A stretch of DNA of 64,000 bases, taken from the NCBI GenBank assembly GCA_017521425.1, contig JAFXCQ010000018.1, positions 1 to 64,000 on the forward strand, given 5' to 3'. Each line of letters starts with the position of its first letter. Positions within the stretch are counted from its first letter, which is position 1. Of this stretch, positions 16,429-23,053 are shown in pieces. The notes beneath the pieces are model-generated. The model was not told where the DNA came from, made no database searches, and saw nothing but the letters and a program-made list of their open reading frames with translations. Source of the DNA: Clostridia bacterium. GTDB taxonomy: Bacteria > Bacillota > Clostridia > Oscillospirales > Acutalibacteraceae. The translations under genes were made by a program, and so were the position numbers.

Positions 16429-16710
16429 TTATTTAGAAACCTTATTAAGATACTTTGCTTTAGTTGCTATTCCCCCACGAATATGCCTTTCCTCCTTATT
16501 CTTTTCAAGCACCGCCCTGACCTCATTATATAACGCAGGGTTAATTTTCCGAAGTCTTACAGTCACATCGGTATGCACAGTAGATTTTGAGACACCAAAT
16601 TTTTTGCCGGTTGCTCGTACTGTTGAATTAGTTTCTGCTATGTATCTGCCAAGCAGGACTGCTCTTTCATCATATTGTCCTGTAAATTTCTCATTATAAT
16701 TATATGCCAT
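16429..16710 (-). CDS. spoIIID: sporulation transcription factor SpoIIID
   Basis: The 93-residue protein, the same length as the Bacillus one, contains the diagnostic helix-turn-helix FGVSKSTVHTDVTVRL, followed by INPALYNEVRAVL, RHIRGGIATKAKYL. SpoIIID acts in the mother cell during sporulation, switching genes from the sigma-E to the sigma-K stage. ATG 16710 follows GGGGGTG; an upstream in-frame ATG at 16728 lies before that site. A sigma-E promoter is expected upstream, but I could not identify a convincing one. Confidence 0.95.
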   Translation of the reverse strand: MAYNYNEKFTGQYDERAVLLGRYIAETNSTVRATGKKFGVSKSTVHTDVTVRLRKINPALYNEVRAVLEKNKEERHIRGGIATKAKYLNKVSK

Positions 16711-16783
16711 AACGCACCCCCGAAACATTATGTTTAATTTTATGAATTTTATAAAAAAGTTATTACATAAAAAGAAAAAAATC

Positions 16784-16812
16784 TTTACATAAAATTCCGG
16801 CTATGGTATTAT
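16784..16812 (+). promoter_or_regulatory. sigma-A promoter of the phosphohexomutase gene
   Basis: TTTACA (16784-16789), a 17-base spacer and TATTAT (16807-16812). Confidence 0.7.
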
Positions 16813-16843
16813 TAGTGTATAATTTTTTAAAAGTGGTGGTATT

Positions 16844-18253
16844 ATGATTAAATTTGGTACAGGTGGCTGGCGTGCTATAATAGGTGATGATTTCACACGC
16901 GAAAACGTTCAGTTAGTAGCAAATGGTATTTTAGAATATGCGAGAGAAACCAACAAAACGGACAAGCCGATTATTATTGGTTACGACAGACGCTTTTTAT
17001 CTGAAAGCGCTGCAAAATGGATTGCTGAGGTTTTGGCAAGTGGCGGTATTGATGTATGGTTTTTAAATCGTTCTGCACCTACACCACTTATAATGCACAC
17101 AGTAAAAGACAGCGAACTTTACTTTGGTGTTGAGGTTACCGCGAGTCACAACCCTGCTCGTTACAACGGAATTAAAGTTATAGTTGATGAAGGCAGAGAT
17201 GCAAGTCAGGAAATTACAGGCAGAATTGAAGAATTGATTGAAGCGACCAAAGAAGTTAAAACTATTGATTTTGACGAAGCAGTTGCTTCAGGTAAGGTTT
17301 TATATCTCCGTAACCCTTTCAACAAATTCCTTGACGACATATTAGCACTTCTTGACACAGACGCATTAAGAGAGCGCGGACTTCGTGTTCTTTTCGATAC
17401 AATGCACGGTTCAGGTGCTTATCCGTTACAGGTAATTTTCCACACAACACGTTGCACTGTTGATACTATAAACCTTAATAAAGATGCTTATTTCGGTGGC
17501 ATTATGCCTGCACCTACCGAGCAGACACTTTCACCTTTAAGCGATATGGTTGTAAAAGGTGGTTATGACCTCGGTATTGCTATGGACGGTGACGGCGACC
17601 GACTTGGTATCATTGATAAAGATGGTACATATATAAACGCAAACCAGATTCTTTGTATGCTTTACTACTATCTTGTAAAACACAAAGGTTGGAAAGGCGG
17701 AGTTGTAAGAAACCTTGCTACAACACACATGCTCGACAAAATCGCTGAACATTTTGGAGAGCAATGTTATGAAGTACCTGTTGGTTTCAAATATATCTCC
17801 TCTAAAATTGACGAAGTTGATGCAGTTTTAGGCGGCGAATCTTCAGGCGGTCTTACAGTTCGTGGCCATATTCACGGTAAAGACTCTGTTTATGCGGCAT
17901 CACTCTTTGCTGAAATGATAAGTGTTACAGGTATGTCCCCTGTTGAAATTATAAAAGAGTTAGAAAAACAATTCGGTGTATTTACAATGGTTGAAGACAA
18001 CCTCGTATTTGCACCTGAGTATAAGGAAACTGTTAACGATATTATTATGGTTCAGAAAAAGCTTCCTGAATTTAAAAATAAAGTGACACGCGTTAATTAT
18101 GAAGATGGTTGTAAAGTGTATTTTGAAAATGGCGATTTTGTAATTTGTCGTTTTTCAGGCACAGAGCCTCTCCTTCGTATATTTGCTGAAAGCGGCAAAA
18201 AGTCTGTTGCAAGAGAATATGTTGATGCGTTCAGAGTGTTCCTTAAGCTTTAA
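16844..18253 (+). CDS. alpha-D-phosphohexomutase (phosphoglucomutase/phosphomannomutase family)
   Basis: The 469 residues carry all four active-site loops of the family: catalytic phosphoserine TASHNP (about residue 100), metal-binding DGDGDR (about 248), sugar-specificity GGESSGG (about 328), and phosphate-binding FSGTEPLLR near the C-terminus. The reaction moves phosphate between C6 and C1 of glucose or mannose. The N-terminal FGTGGWRAIIGDDFT is typical of the bacterial glucose-type group, but the substrate cannot be settled from motifs. The gene is monocistronic, and its TAA stop abuts a large repeat element. Confidence 0.9.
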   Translation: MIKFGTGGWRAIIGDDFTRENVQLVANGILEYARETNKTDKPIIIGYDRRFLSESAAKWIAEVLASGGIDVWFLNRSAPTPLIMHTVKDSELYFGVEVTASHNPARYNGIKVIVDEGRDASQEITGRIEELIEATKEVKTIDFDEAVASGKVLYLRNPFNKFLDDILALLDTDALRERGLRVLFDTMHGSGAYPLQVIFHTTRCTVDTINLNKDAYFGGIMPAPTEQTLSPLSDMVVKGGYDLGIAMDGDGDRLGIIDKDGTYINANQILCMLYYYLVKHKGWKGGVVRNLATTHMLDKIAEHFGEQCYEVPVGFKYISSKIDEVDAVLGGESSGGLTVRGHIHGKDSVYAASLFAEMISVTGMSPVEIIKELEKQFGVFTMVEDNLVFAPEYKETVNDIIMVQKKLPEFKNKVTRVNYEDGCKVYFENGDFVICRFSGTEPLLRIFAESGKKSVAREYVDAFRVFLKL

Positions 18254-18655
18254 TTGAGAATTGAAAGTTGAAAATTTCGGAAGTCCTACGGACTTGATTA
18301 TAACGATTATAGTTAGTCGAAACAGTGTAAATTTACACTGTTTCGATACCAAATCATATATTTGGTATCGAATTTTCTTTGAAAATTCGACTATAATCCT
18401 TTCATTGACTGTAATGCAAAATTGTATTTACGAAAAACAATTTTGCTAAAAGCCGATAAAATCGGCTTTTTCGAAACGCAACTGCGTTTCGACTAATTAC
18501 AATCATTATAATTATTGCTGAATAAAATAAAAAAAGTTCTATCATTTTTAGTAACGAATTACTTTAAATGATAGAACTTATCTTTTTGTTATTCAATTAT
18601 AATAGCCGACCGCAGGTCCCTTAACTATTCACTAAACTGAATGTTCGCATTCAGT
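18254..18655. repeat. composite heptad/hairpin element B
   Basis: Directly after a stop codon come three heptads (TTGAGAA, TTGAAAG, TTGAAAA, 18254-18274). A TTTCGG box and a mini-hairpin AAGTCC-TAC-GGACTT (18281-18295) follow, then TTGATTATAA. After an inserted block (18305-18504) the element resumes with ATTATAATTATTGCTGAATA and a core hairpin, AAGTTCTATCATTT/AAATGATAGAACTT (18534-18579). The right end has TTATAAT and a mini-hairpin whose minus-strand form is GACC-TGC-GGTC. A hairpin with a TTCG loop (AAACTGAATG/CATTCAGTTT, 18634-18657) covers the stop of the next gene. Nothing here codes for protein. Confidence 0.8.
18305..18504. mobile_element. palindrome-chain insertion inside element B
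   Basis: The block is bounded by inverted repeats GATTATAGTTAGTCGAAAC (18305-18323) and its near complement at 18486-18504 (17 of 19 match). It interrupts the sequence that is continuous in the 58-kb copy (TTGATTATAATTATTATTGA). Inside are six palindromes in a row: a perfect 30-base palindrome at 18317-18346, then 18344-18370, 18368-18390, 18416-18446, 18448-18470 and 18471-18492. Several are joined through TCGA. It has no coding capacity, so if mobile it is non-autonomous. Confidence 0.6.
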
Positions 18656-19675
18656 TTATTCGCCTTTCATACCAAGAAGTTTTGCTTTACCGTCAAATAC
18701 TGCTTGTGAAACCTTGATTGAGTCGAAAATTGCAGATTTAATGTCATCATCAGTTGCGCCAAGTTCTCTTGAGTAACTGTCAGGAATAAAGAGATTTACA
18801 GCCATAATATCTGCAAGTCCGTCAACATCAATACCACTTTCGATACCTTTAGCGGCATATTCTTTCTTAACACCGCCGAGACCCATTCGCATCATCCAAG
18901 GTGCAACAGAAATAATCTTTCTGTCACTACCCATTCCACGAGCATCGTAAACGATTTTAAGGAATTCTTTCCATGTTAAGTTGTACATAGAAATAGGCCA
19001 TGCTTTTGCACCCTTTGATTTTTCAGCAGCACCAACAATAACTTCGCCAACCTGACGAACTGTAAGCATTGCAGTACCACCGCCCGGATACATTGTGAAT
19101 GGAAGTTTATCCATTCTCTTGATTTGTTCAATGAGAATAACCCAAACCGGTTTTCTGCCTGGTTGTGTACCAAAAATGTATGGAAGCTCAAGAACTGAAA
19201 CATCGAAATTATCATCTGCAAATGAGAAAGCAACTTCTTCCTGGTCAATTCTGCTTCTTATGTATGGGTGTTTCTCTGTAAGCTTCATATCTGGTCTTTC
19301 TTTTGCAAGGAATGCAAAGTAAGAACCTAAAATAACTGCACTCTTCATACCAACCTCTTTACAGAGTGGAAGAATTCTCTTAAGTGGTGCAATGTTATAT
19401 TTATAGTAAGCATCGTAAACAGGTGCAGGGAATTCAACTCTTTCGTCAATACCAGCAGCGAAAACGAAACAATCGTGACCTCTTAAAAGTTCGCGGATTT
19501 CGTCGTCTGTTTTTTCGTAGATGTTACACATTTCAAGCTTCATTTCCTGTGGAATTGGCGCTCCTTCAGGAAGTGGAGGAAGAGCAACAGATGTTACTTC
19601 GTGACCGCGTTCAATAAAAATTCTTGCAGCTTCACAGCCTAAAAGACCTGTACCGCCAATCATAAATACTTTCAT
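18656..19675 (-). CDS. NAD(P)-dependent epimerase/dehydratase-like protein (extended SDR)
   Basis: The 339-residue protein starts KVFMIGGTGLLGCEAARIFI, a Rossmann GxxGxxG nucleotide-binding loop. It has FVFAAGIDE, an IRSRIDQEEVAFSF helix and the substrate-domain phrase GGGTAMLTVRQVGEVIVGA. The usual catalytic Tyr-x-x-x-Lys is not obvious (HPYIRSRIDQEE lies where it is expected), so it may be an atypical SDR or a binding protein. Its ATG overlaps the stop of the upstream SDR by four bases, implying a coupled pair and probably one pathway. The substrate is unknown. Confidence 0.8.
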   Translation of the reverse strand: MKVFMIGGTGLLGCEAARIFIERGHEVTSVALPPLPEGAPIPQEMKLEMCNIYEKTDDEIRELLRGHDCFVFAAGIDERVEFPAPVYDAYYKYNIAPLKRILPLCKEVGMKSAVILGSYFAFLAKERPDMKLTEKHPYIRSRIDQEEVAFSFADDNFDVSVLELPYIFGTQPGRKPVWVILIEQIKRMDKLPFTMYPGGGTAMLTVRQVGEVIVGAAEKSKGAKAWPISMYNLTWKEFLKIVYDARGMGSDRKIISVAPWMMRMGLGGVKKEYAAKGIESGIDVDGLADIMAVNLFIPDSYSRELGATDDDIKSAIFDSIKVSQAVFDGKAKLLGMKGE

Positions 19676-21183
19676 TCTGTCACCTTCTCTTTAAAGTTGT
19701 CAAAGATTTCAGGACCATATACATTATCTTCACCTTCACGGTCCCAAACCTGTGCAAAGAATGGGTTAATTCTTGCTTCTTCGTCATATTTCCAAGGCCA
19801 TGGAAGTTCTGCAGGACACCAGTGACCGCCTTTGAGAACAAGGTTTGGTGACATTTCAAATTCGTTACCTCTTGCACTTACCCATTTAACAGGTGTGTAC
19901 ATATCAACTATTTCAGTTGCAAGGCATTTACCGCCACGGAATTCTGCCGCTTTCTGGAGGTCCTCGAGAGTAAGAGAATCAAATGGTTTTGTTTCATCAT
20001 AACCATGGTCAAGAACTTTAACATCAGGAGCAGTTGTCTGTTTTGCAGGAATGATAATCTCAAAATCATCCCAGCTTCTTGGAAGTTTTTCATATTCTTC
20101 CATACTGCCATAGTATGCTTTCATTCTTACATCAACTTTATTTGCTGCCCACCAGAGTGTGCCATATTCAGGAGTTTCTGCAATCTTTTTCATCCAGAGT
20201 TTCTTGAGAATTGGTGCAAATGGTTTTGCAAGGAAAGCAAGTTTATAATAACCCTCTACCTTATCCATCATACTCTTAAAATACTCTTTAACAGGAATAT
20301 TAGCACGGAAGTGACAATATTTTTCAAGTTCGTCACCATCATAGTACCATTGACCGTGGAAATTACGTGTTGTAAACCAGTGTGGGTCAAAGAGTTTTTT
20401 AGGTGAGCCAAGACCTAATGTACCAAGAAGAAGGTCTTCGAACTCATAGTTTGTAATTCTGTATTGTTCACCGGAACCGATGTTATAGAATCTTCTCCAG
20501 AATTCTTCAGGGATATCATCACCGCAAACATTTGCAAGAAGACGACCTGAATCTTCAACAGTTGCCCACTCAAGCATACCATTGATTGGAACGTGATACA
20601 TAATAGGTTCAAGATTTTTAAGAATTGCCGGATAAAGAATACCTGATTGACGGAGAGATACCCAGTGTTTGAGACCTGATTCTGCAAAAACTGCTTCTGC
20701 TTTGATTTTACTGATAGCATAGTGGTCGTAAACACTTACTTTGAGGGGGTCACCTGTTCTACCCCAATGAATAGGTGCATTTCTGTCACCTGTTTCTGCA
20801 ACAGTACCTATGTAAACAACCTTAATATCATCTGCATTCGGTTGTGCTTTAACAGCATTTACAATATTCTGTGCTGCAGTAACATTTGTTTTTTGTGTTT
20901 TTACAGGGTAATAGTCTGCCGCCGGTGACACCATACCACCAACATGAAGAACATAGTCTGAACCTGTAACACATTTTAAAACATCTTCGTAATTTGTAAG
21001 GTCACCCCAAACAAGCTTAACAGATGGGTCATTTTCGTAAGGTTTAAATTTATCCTTATTTTTCTGACTACCTCTGTTAAGAACAACGATATCGTACTTG
21101 TCTTTTTTTGCATAAAGCTCTTTAAAGCCTGCCCAGCCCATTGTACCTGATGAGCCTGTTAAGAATACGGTTTTTTTAGCCAT
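19672..21183 (-). CDS. NAD(P)-dependent epimerase/dehydratase with long C-terminal extension
   Basis: The protein is 503 residues. The N-terminal Rossmann domain has the loop FLTGSSGTMGWAGF, DLTNYEDVLKCV and the catalytic motif YDHYAISKIKAE (Tyr and Lys spaced as in SDRs). Residues from about 330 form an extension not found in ordinary sugar epimerases, rich in Trp and Pro (ELPWPWKYDEEARINPFFAQ). ATG 21183 follows GGAGG. It is the first gene of a two-gene operon with another SDR. The pair could act on a sugar nucleotide, steroid or polyketide-like substrate; nothing in the sequence decides this. Confidence 0.82.
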   Translation of the reverse strand: MAKKTVFLTGSSGTMGWAGFKELYAKKDKYDIVVLNRGSQKNKDKFKPYENDPSVKLVWGDLTNYEDVLKCVTGSDYVLHVGGMVSPAADYYPVKTQKTNVTAAQNIVNAVKAQPNADDIKVVYIGTVAETGDRNAPIHWGRTGDPLKVSVYDHYAISKIKAEAVFAESGLKHWVSLRQSGILYPAILKNLEPIMYHVPINGMLEWATVEDSGRLLANVCGDDIPEEFWRRFYNIGSGEQYRITNYEFEDLLLGTLGLGSPKKLFDPHWFTTRNFHGQWYYDGDELEKYCHFRANIPVKEYFKSMMDKVEGYYKLAFLAKPFAPILKKLWMKKIAETPEYGTLWWAANKVDVRMKAYYGSMEEYEKLPRSWDDFEIIIPAKQTTAPDVKVLDHGYDETKPFDSLTLEDLQKAAEFRGGKCLATEIVDMYTPVKWVSARGNEFEMSPNLVLKGGHWCPAELPWPWKYDEEARINPFFAQVWDREGEDNVYGPEIFDNFKEKVTE

Positions 21184-21233
21184 AACCAATTCCTCCGAAA
21201 TCACATATTTTTCGTTATAAATTTAACATTTTA

Positions 21234-21263
21234 ATTATACTATTTTTTTACAATGATTGTCAA
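21234..21263 (-). promoter_or_regulatory. promoter of the SDR pair
   Basis: TTGACA (21258-21263), an 18-base spacer and TATAAT (21234-21239) on the minus strand. Confidence 0.75.
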
Positions 21264-21316
21264 TAAACAATATGTAGGTTTTTATACAATTATATTGTGC
21301 AAAATGGTTAGAAAGT

Positions 21317-21506
21317 GGTCAGTAAGTCAGTGGTCAGTAAGTCAGTGGTCAGTAGTCAGTGGTCAGTGGTCAGTATTTTAATATTATAAAAACTACATTC
21401 TGTCATTCGAGTCTAAACTAAGATGAAAGAATGTAGTTGTTTTTATTGATATTTAATTATAATTACAAGTCCGTGAATTTCTGTATTCTGTGCTCTGCAT
21501 TCTGCA
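21317..21506. repeat. heptad/hairpin element C
   Basis: A left array of GGTCAGT heptads, some lengthened by one base, runs 21317-21374. The core hairpin AACTACATTCTGTCAT/ATGAAAGAATGTAGTT (21391-21438) has one mismatch and a following T run. The right array is four exact heptads TTCTGTA, TTCTGTG, CTCTGCA, TTCTGCA (21479-21506), five bases from the pilin stop. The core stem shares CTACATTCT-TCAT with element E at 39 kb. The sequence before the right array (ATTATAATTACAAGTCCGTG) looks like a partial form of the mini-hairpin end seen in element B. Confidence 0.75.
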
Positions 21507-21510
21507 TTTA

Positions 21511-21960
21511 TCAATCTTCTTCAGCAACAAAAACGTGGTCCTCGCCACCGTTTACACAAATTGTACGTGCAGTTGAAAAACCGTCGTCATTAAGTTCAAA
21601 AATTATCTGAATTTCACCAGATGCACTTACAGGGCAACATGGAACTGTTTTGAAAAGTGATTTTGTTGCATTGTACAGTTTTTCACTTACACCTGTGTAA
21701 GAAGCGAATTTCGGGTGTCCCTCTGCGTCAGTTGTAATTGATATTGTACCCTCTTCGCCTAAAACTTGATTAACGGTTAAGTAGTTATTTACTGAACCAT
21801 AAATTTGGCGCTGATTACTTATGCAGGTCTTCGCTCTAAATCCCTCAGAAACCGCATTATACACAGGCACAGCAATAGCCACAAGAATAGCCATTATAAC
21901 AACAACTATCATAAGCTCAACAAGTGAGAAGCCTTTTTTAGTTTTCATAAAACGAAACAT
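21511..21960 (-). CDS. type IV prepilin-like protein
   Basis: The 149-residue protein has a class III prepilin leader KTKKG cut before FSLVELMIVVVIMAILVAIA, the hydrophobic assembly helix with the conserved Glu at +5. The globular part has cysteines in AKTCISNQR, VPCCPV and ARTICVNGG, likely forming disulfides. It closely resembles the pilin at 22147 over the first 60 residues. No peptidase, ATPase or platform protein is nearby, so assembly must use machinery encoded elsewhere. It has its own promoter. Confidence 0.9.
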   Translation of the reverse strand: MFRFMKTKKGFSLVELMIVVVIMAILVAIAVPVYNAVSEGFRAKTCISNQRQIYGSVNNYLTVNQVLGEEGTISITTDAEGHPKFASYTGVSEKLYNATKSLFKTVPCCPVSASGEIQIIFELNDDGFSTARTICVNGGEDHVFVAEED

Positions 21961-22011
21961 TTTAAATCATCTCCCAAAACGAGAAAATTCCGAAACTTTT
22001 CCTTTTACCTA

Positions 22012-22040
22012 ATAATAGCACATCTGTAAAAATTTGTAAA
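22012..22040 (-). promoter_or_regulatory. promoter of the downstream prepilin gene
   Basis: TTTACA (22035-22040), a 17-base spacer and TATTAT (22012-22017) on the minus strand, 51 bases before the ATG. Confidence 0.75.
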
Positions 22041-22097
22041 TAGTTTTTTCTTCTTTTAAATAAATTTACAGTTATTTAATAAATATATATAACCGCA

Positions 22098-22129
22098 CAA
22101 AAATACACCCTACTCGAAAGAGTAGGGTG
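22098..22129 (-). terminator. terminator of the upstream prepilin gene
   Basis: CACCCTACTC and GAGTAGGGTG (22106-22129) form a 10-bp stem with a 4-base loop, and a T run follows on the minus strand. The two prepilin genes are thus separate transcripts. Confidence 0.85.
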
Positions 22130-22146
22130 CGAGGTTAATATTCAAA

Positions 22147-22608
22147 TTATGAATTTAATGTGTCAAGTTTATGACCATCCTGGTCGCAGCTAACTTCAGC
22201 AGTAGCTGAACCACCATTTACGCCATCTACGATTTTAACTGTAATTGTACCGCCTTCTTGACCGCAGCAAGGAACAGTTTTGAATGAACCTTTGATTGTA
22301 TCCCAGTCAGCACCAGTAGCTGTGATATTGTATGAACCTTTAACCATTTCTGGCTCGTCGTCGCCTTCAGGATTTGTAACAGTAAATTGCGTATTGTCTG
22401 CAACATCTGTAACGCCACCCATCATAAGTGCGTTACCAACTGTTGACATAATTTGTCTTTGGTTGTCGATACAAGTCTTTTGTCTTGCATTACCTGTAAC
22501 TGAATTGTAGATCGGCACTGCAACAGCAACGAGGATTGCCATGATAACAACAACGATCATAAGTTCAACGAGTGAGAAACCTTTTTTGCTCTTCATAAAT
22601 TTAAACAT
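22147..22608 (-). CDS. type IV prepilin-like protein
   Basis: The 153-residue protein has prepilin leader KSKKG and assembly helix FSLVELMIVVVIMAILVAVA. TCIDNQRQIMSTV follows, with later VPCCGQ and VSCDQDG cysteines. It is paralogous to the prepilin 186 bases downstream: the N-terminal third and the NQRQI and KTVPCC motifs match, while the middle diverges. Such pairs can be major and minor pilins, or pseudopilins of a competence or secretion system. Translation starts at ATG 22608 after GGAG, behind a structured leader. Confidence 0.9.
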   Translation of the reverse strand: MFKFMKSKKGFSLVELMIVVVIMAILVAVAVPIYNSVTGNARQKTCIDNQRQIMSTVGNALMMGGVTDVADNTQFTVTNPEGDDEPEMVKGSYNITATGADWDTIKGSFKTVPCCGQEGGTITVKIVDGVNGGSATAEVSCDQDGHKLDTLNS

Positions 22609-22684
22609 TTACGAACAACTCCTTTTCTAAATAAAATATTTTGTGTTTTCATTATATGTAAGGCAGTGCCTTGCACACTCTGAA

Positions 22685-22729
22685 TACGGGGTTTTTCCCC
22701 TACTTTCAAGAAAGTGGGAATATTCCGTA
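22685..22729 (-). promoter_or_regulatory. long hairpin in the 5' leader of the prepilin mRNA
   Basis: On the minus strand, TACGG pairs with CCGTA, then TTCCC with GGGAA, then ACTTTC with GAAAGT around a two-base loop. This makes one long interrupted hairpin between the promoter and the start codon, about 75 bases before the ATG. It does not match a riboswitch class that I can recognise, including the c-di-GMP classes. Confidence 0.55.
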
Positions 22730-22744
22730 ACTTTCTTTAACTGT

Positions 22745-22773
22745 ATAGTAACACATTATTTTCCATTTGTAAA
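22745..22773 (-). promoter_or_regulatory. promoter of the upstream prepilin gene
   Basis: TTTACA (22768-22773), a 17-base spacer and TACTAT (22745-22750) on the minus strand. Confidence 0.65.
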
Positions 22774-22810
22774 GGTTTTTTTTGAATTTTTTTCAAAAAT
22801 TCAAAAAAAC

Positions 22811-23053
22811 AGGAATTAGGAATCAGAAATCAGGAACTAAAACCACTTTAACTTGTTATAAAAACAAAATCATTTCCCTAAATAAACAAAACAAGTTAAA
22901 AACAACTTATCATTTTAACTAATTTTAACTTTAAACAATAAGTCAACATTTCAATTGATTTACCATTTTTATCAGCAATAAGGGAGAAACTATTTCTTAT
23001 TTCCTATTTCCTATTTCCTATTTCCTATCTCCTGCTTCCTGACCACTGACAAC
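22811..23053. repeat. heptad-bordered element D
   Basis: The left array is AGGAATT, AGGAATC, AGAAATC, AGGAACT (22811-22838). The right array runs 22991-23053 as nine exact heptads: TATTTCT, TATTTCC four times, TATCTCC, TGCTTCC, TGACCAC, TGACAAC. It is the inverse of the left array (AGGAAAT read on the other strand). The interior pairs TTTAACTTGTT with AACAAGTTAAA. The right array reaches into the TAG stop codon of mutS2. No coding sequence lies inside. Confidence 0.75.

Noticed and set aside
16711-16783. Sigma-E promoter for spoIIID
   Set aside because: A CATAATGT-like -10 can be picked out, but no convincing -35 at the right distance. Not reported as a feature.
21983-21999. Shared leader motif GAAAATTCCGAAACTTT between the two prepilin genes
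   Set aside because: A close match (GAATATTCCGTAACTTT) occurs before the other prepilin, but almost the same string also occurs inside ylbJ at about 31729-31743, so chance in AT-rich DNA is likely.
22991-23053. CRISPR array or microsatellite
   Set aside because: Units are 7 bases with no spacers, and the flanks are inverted copies around a hairpin. Not CRISPR.
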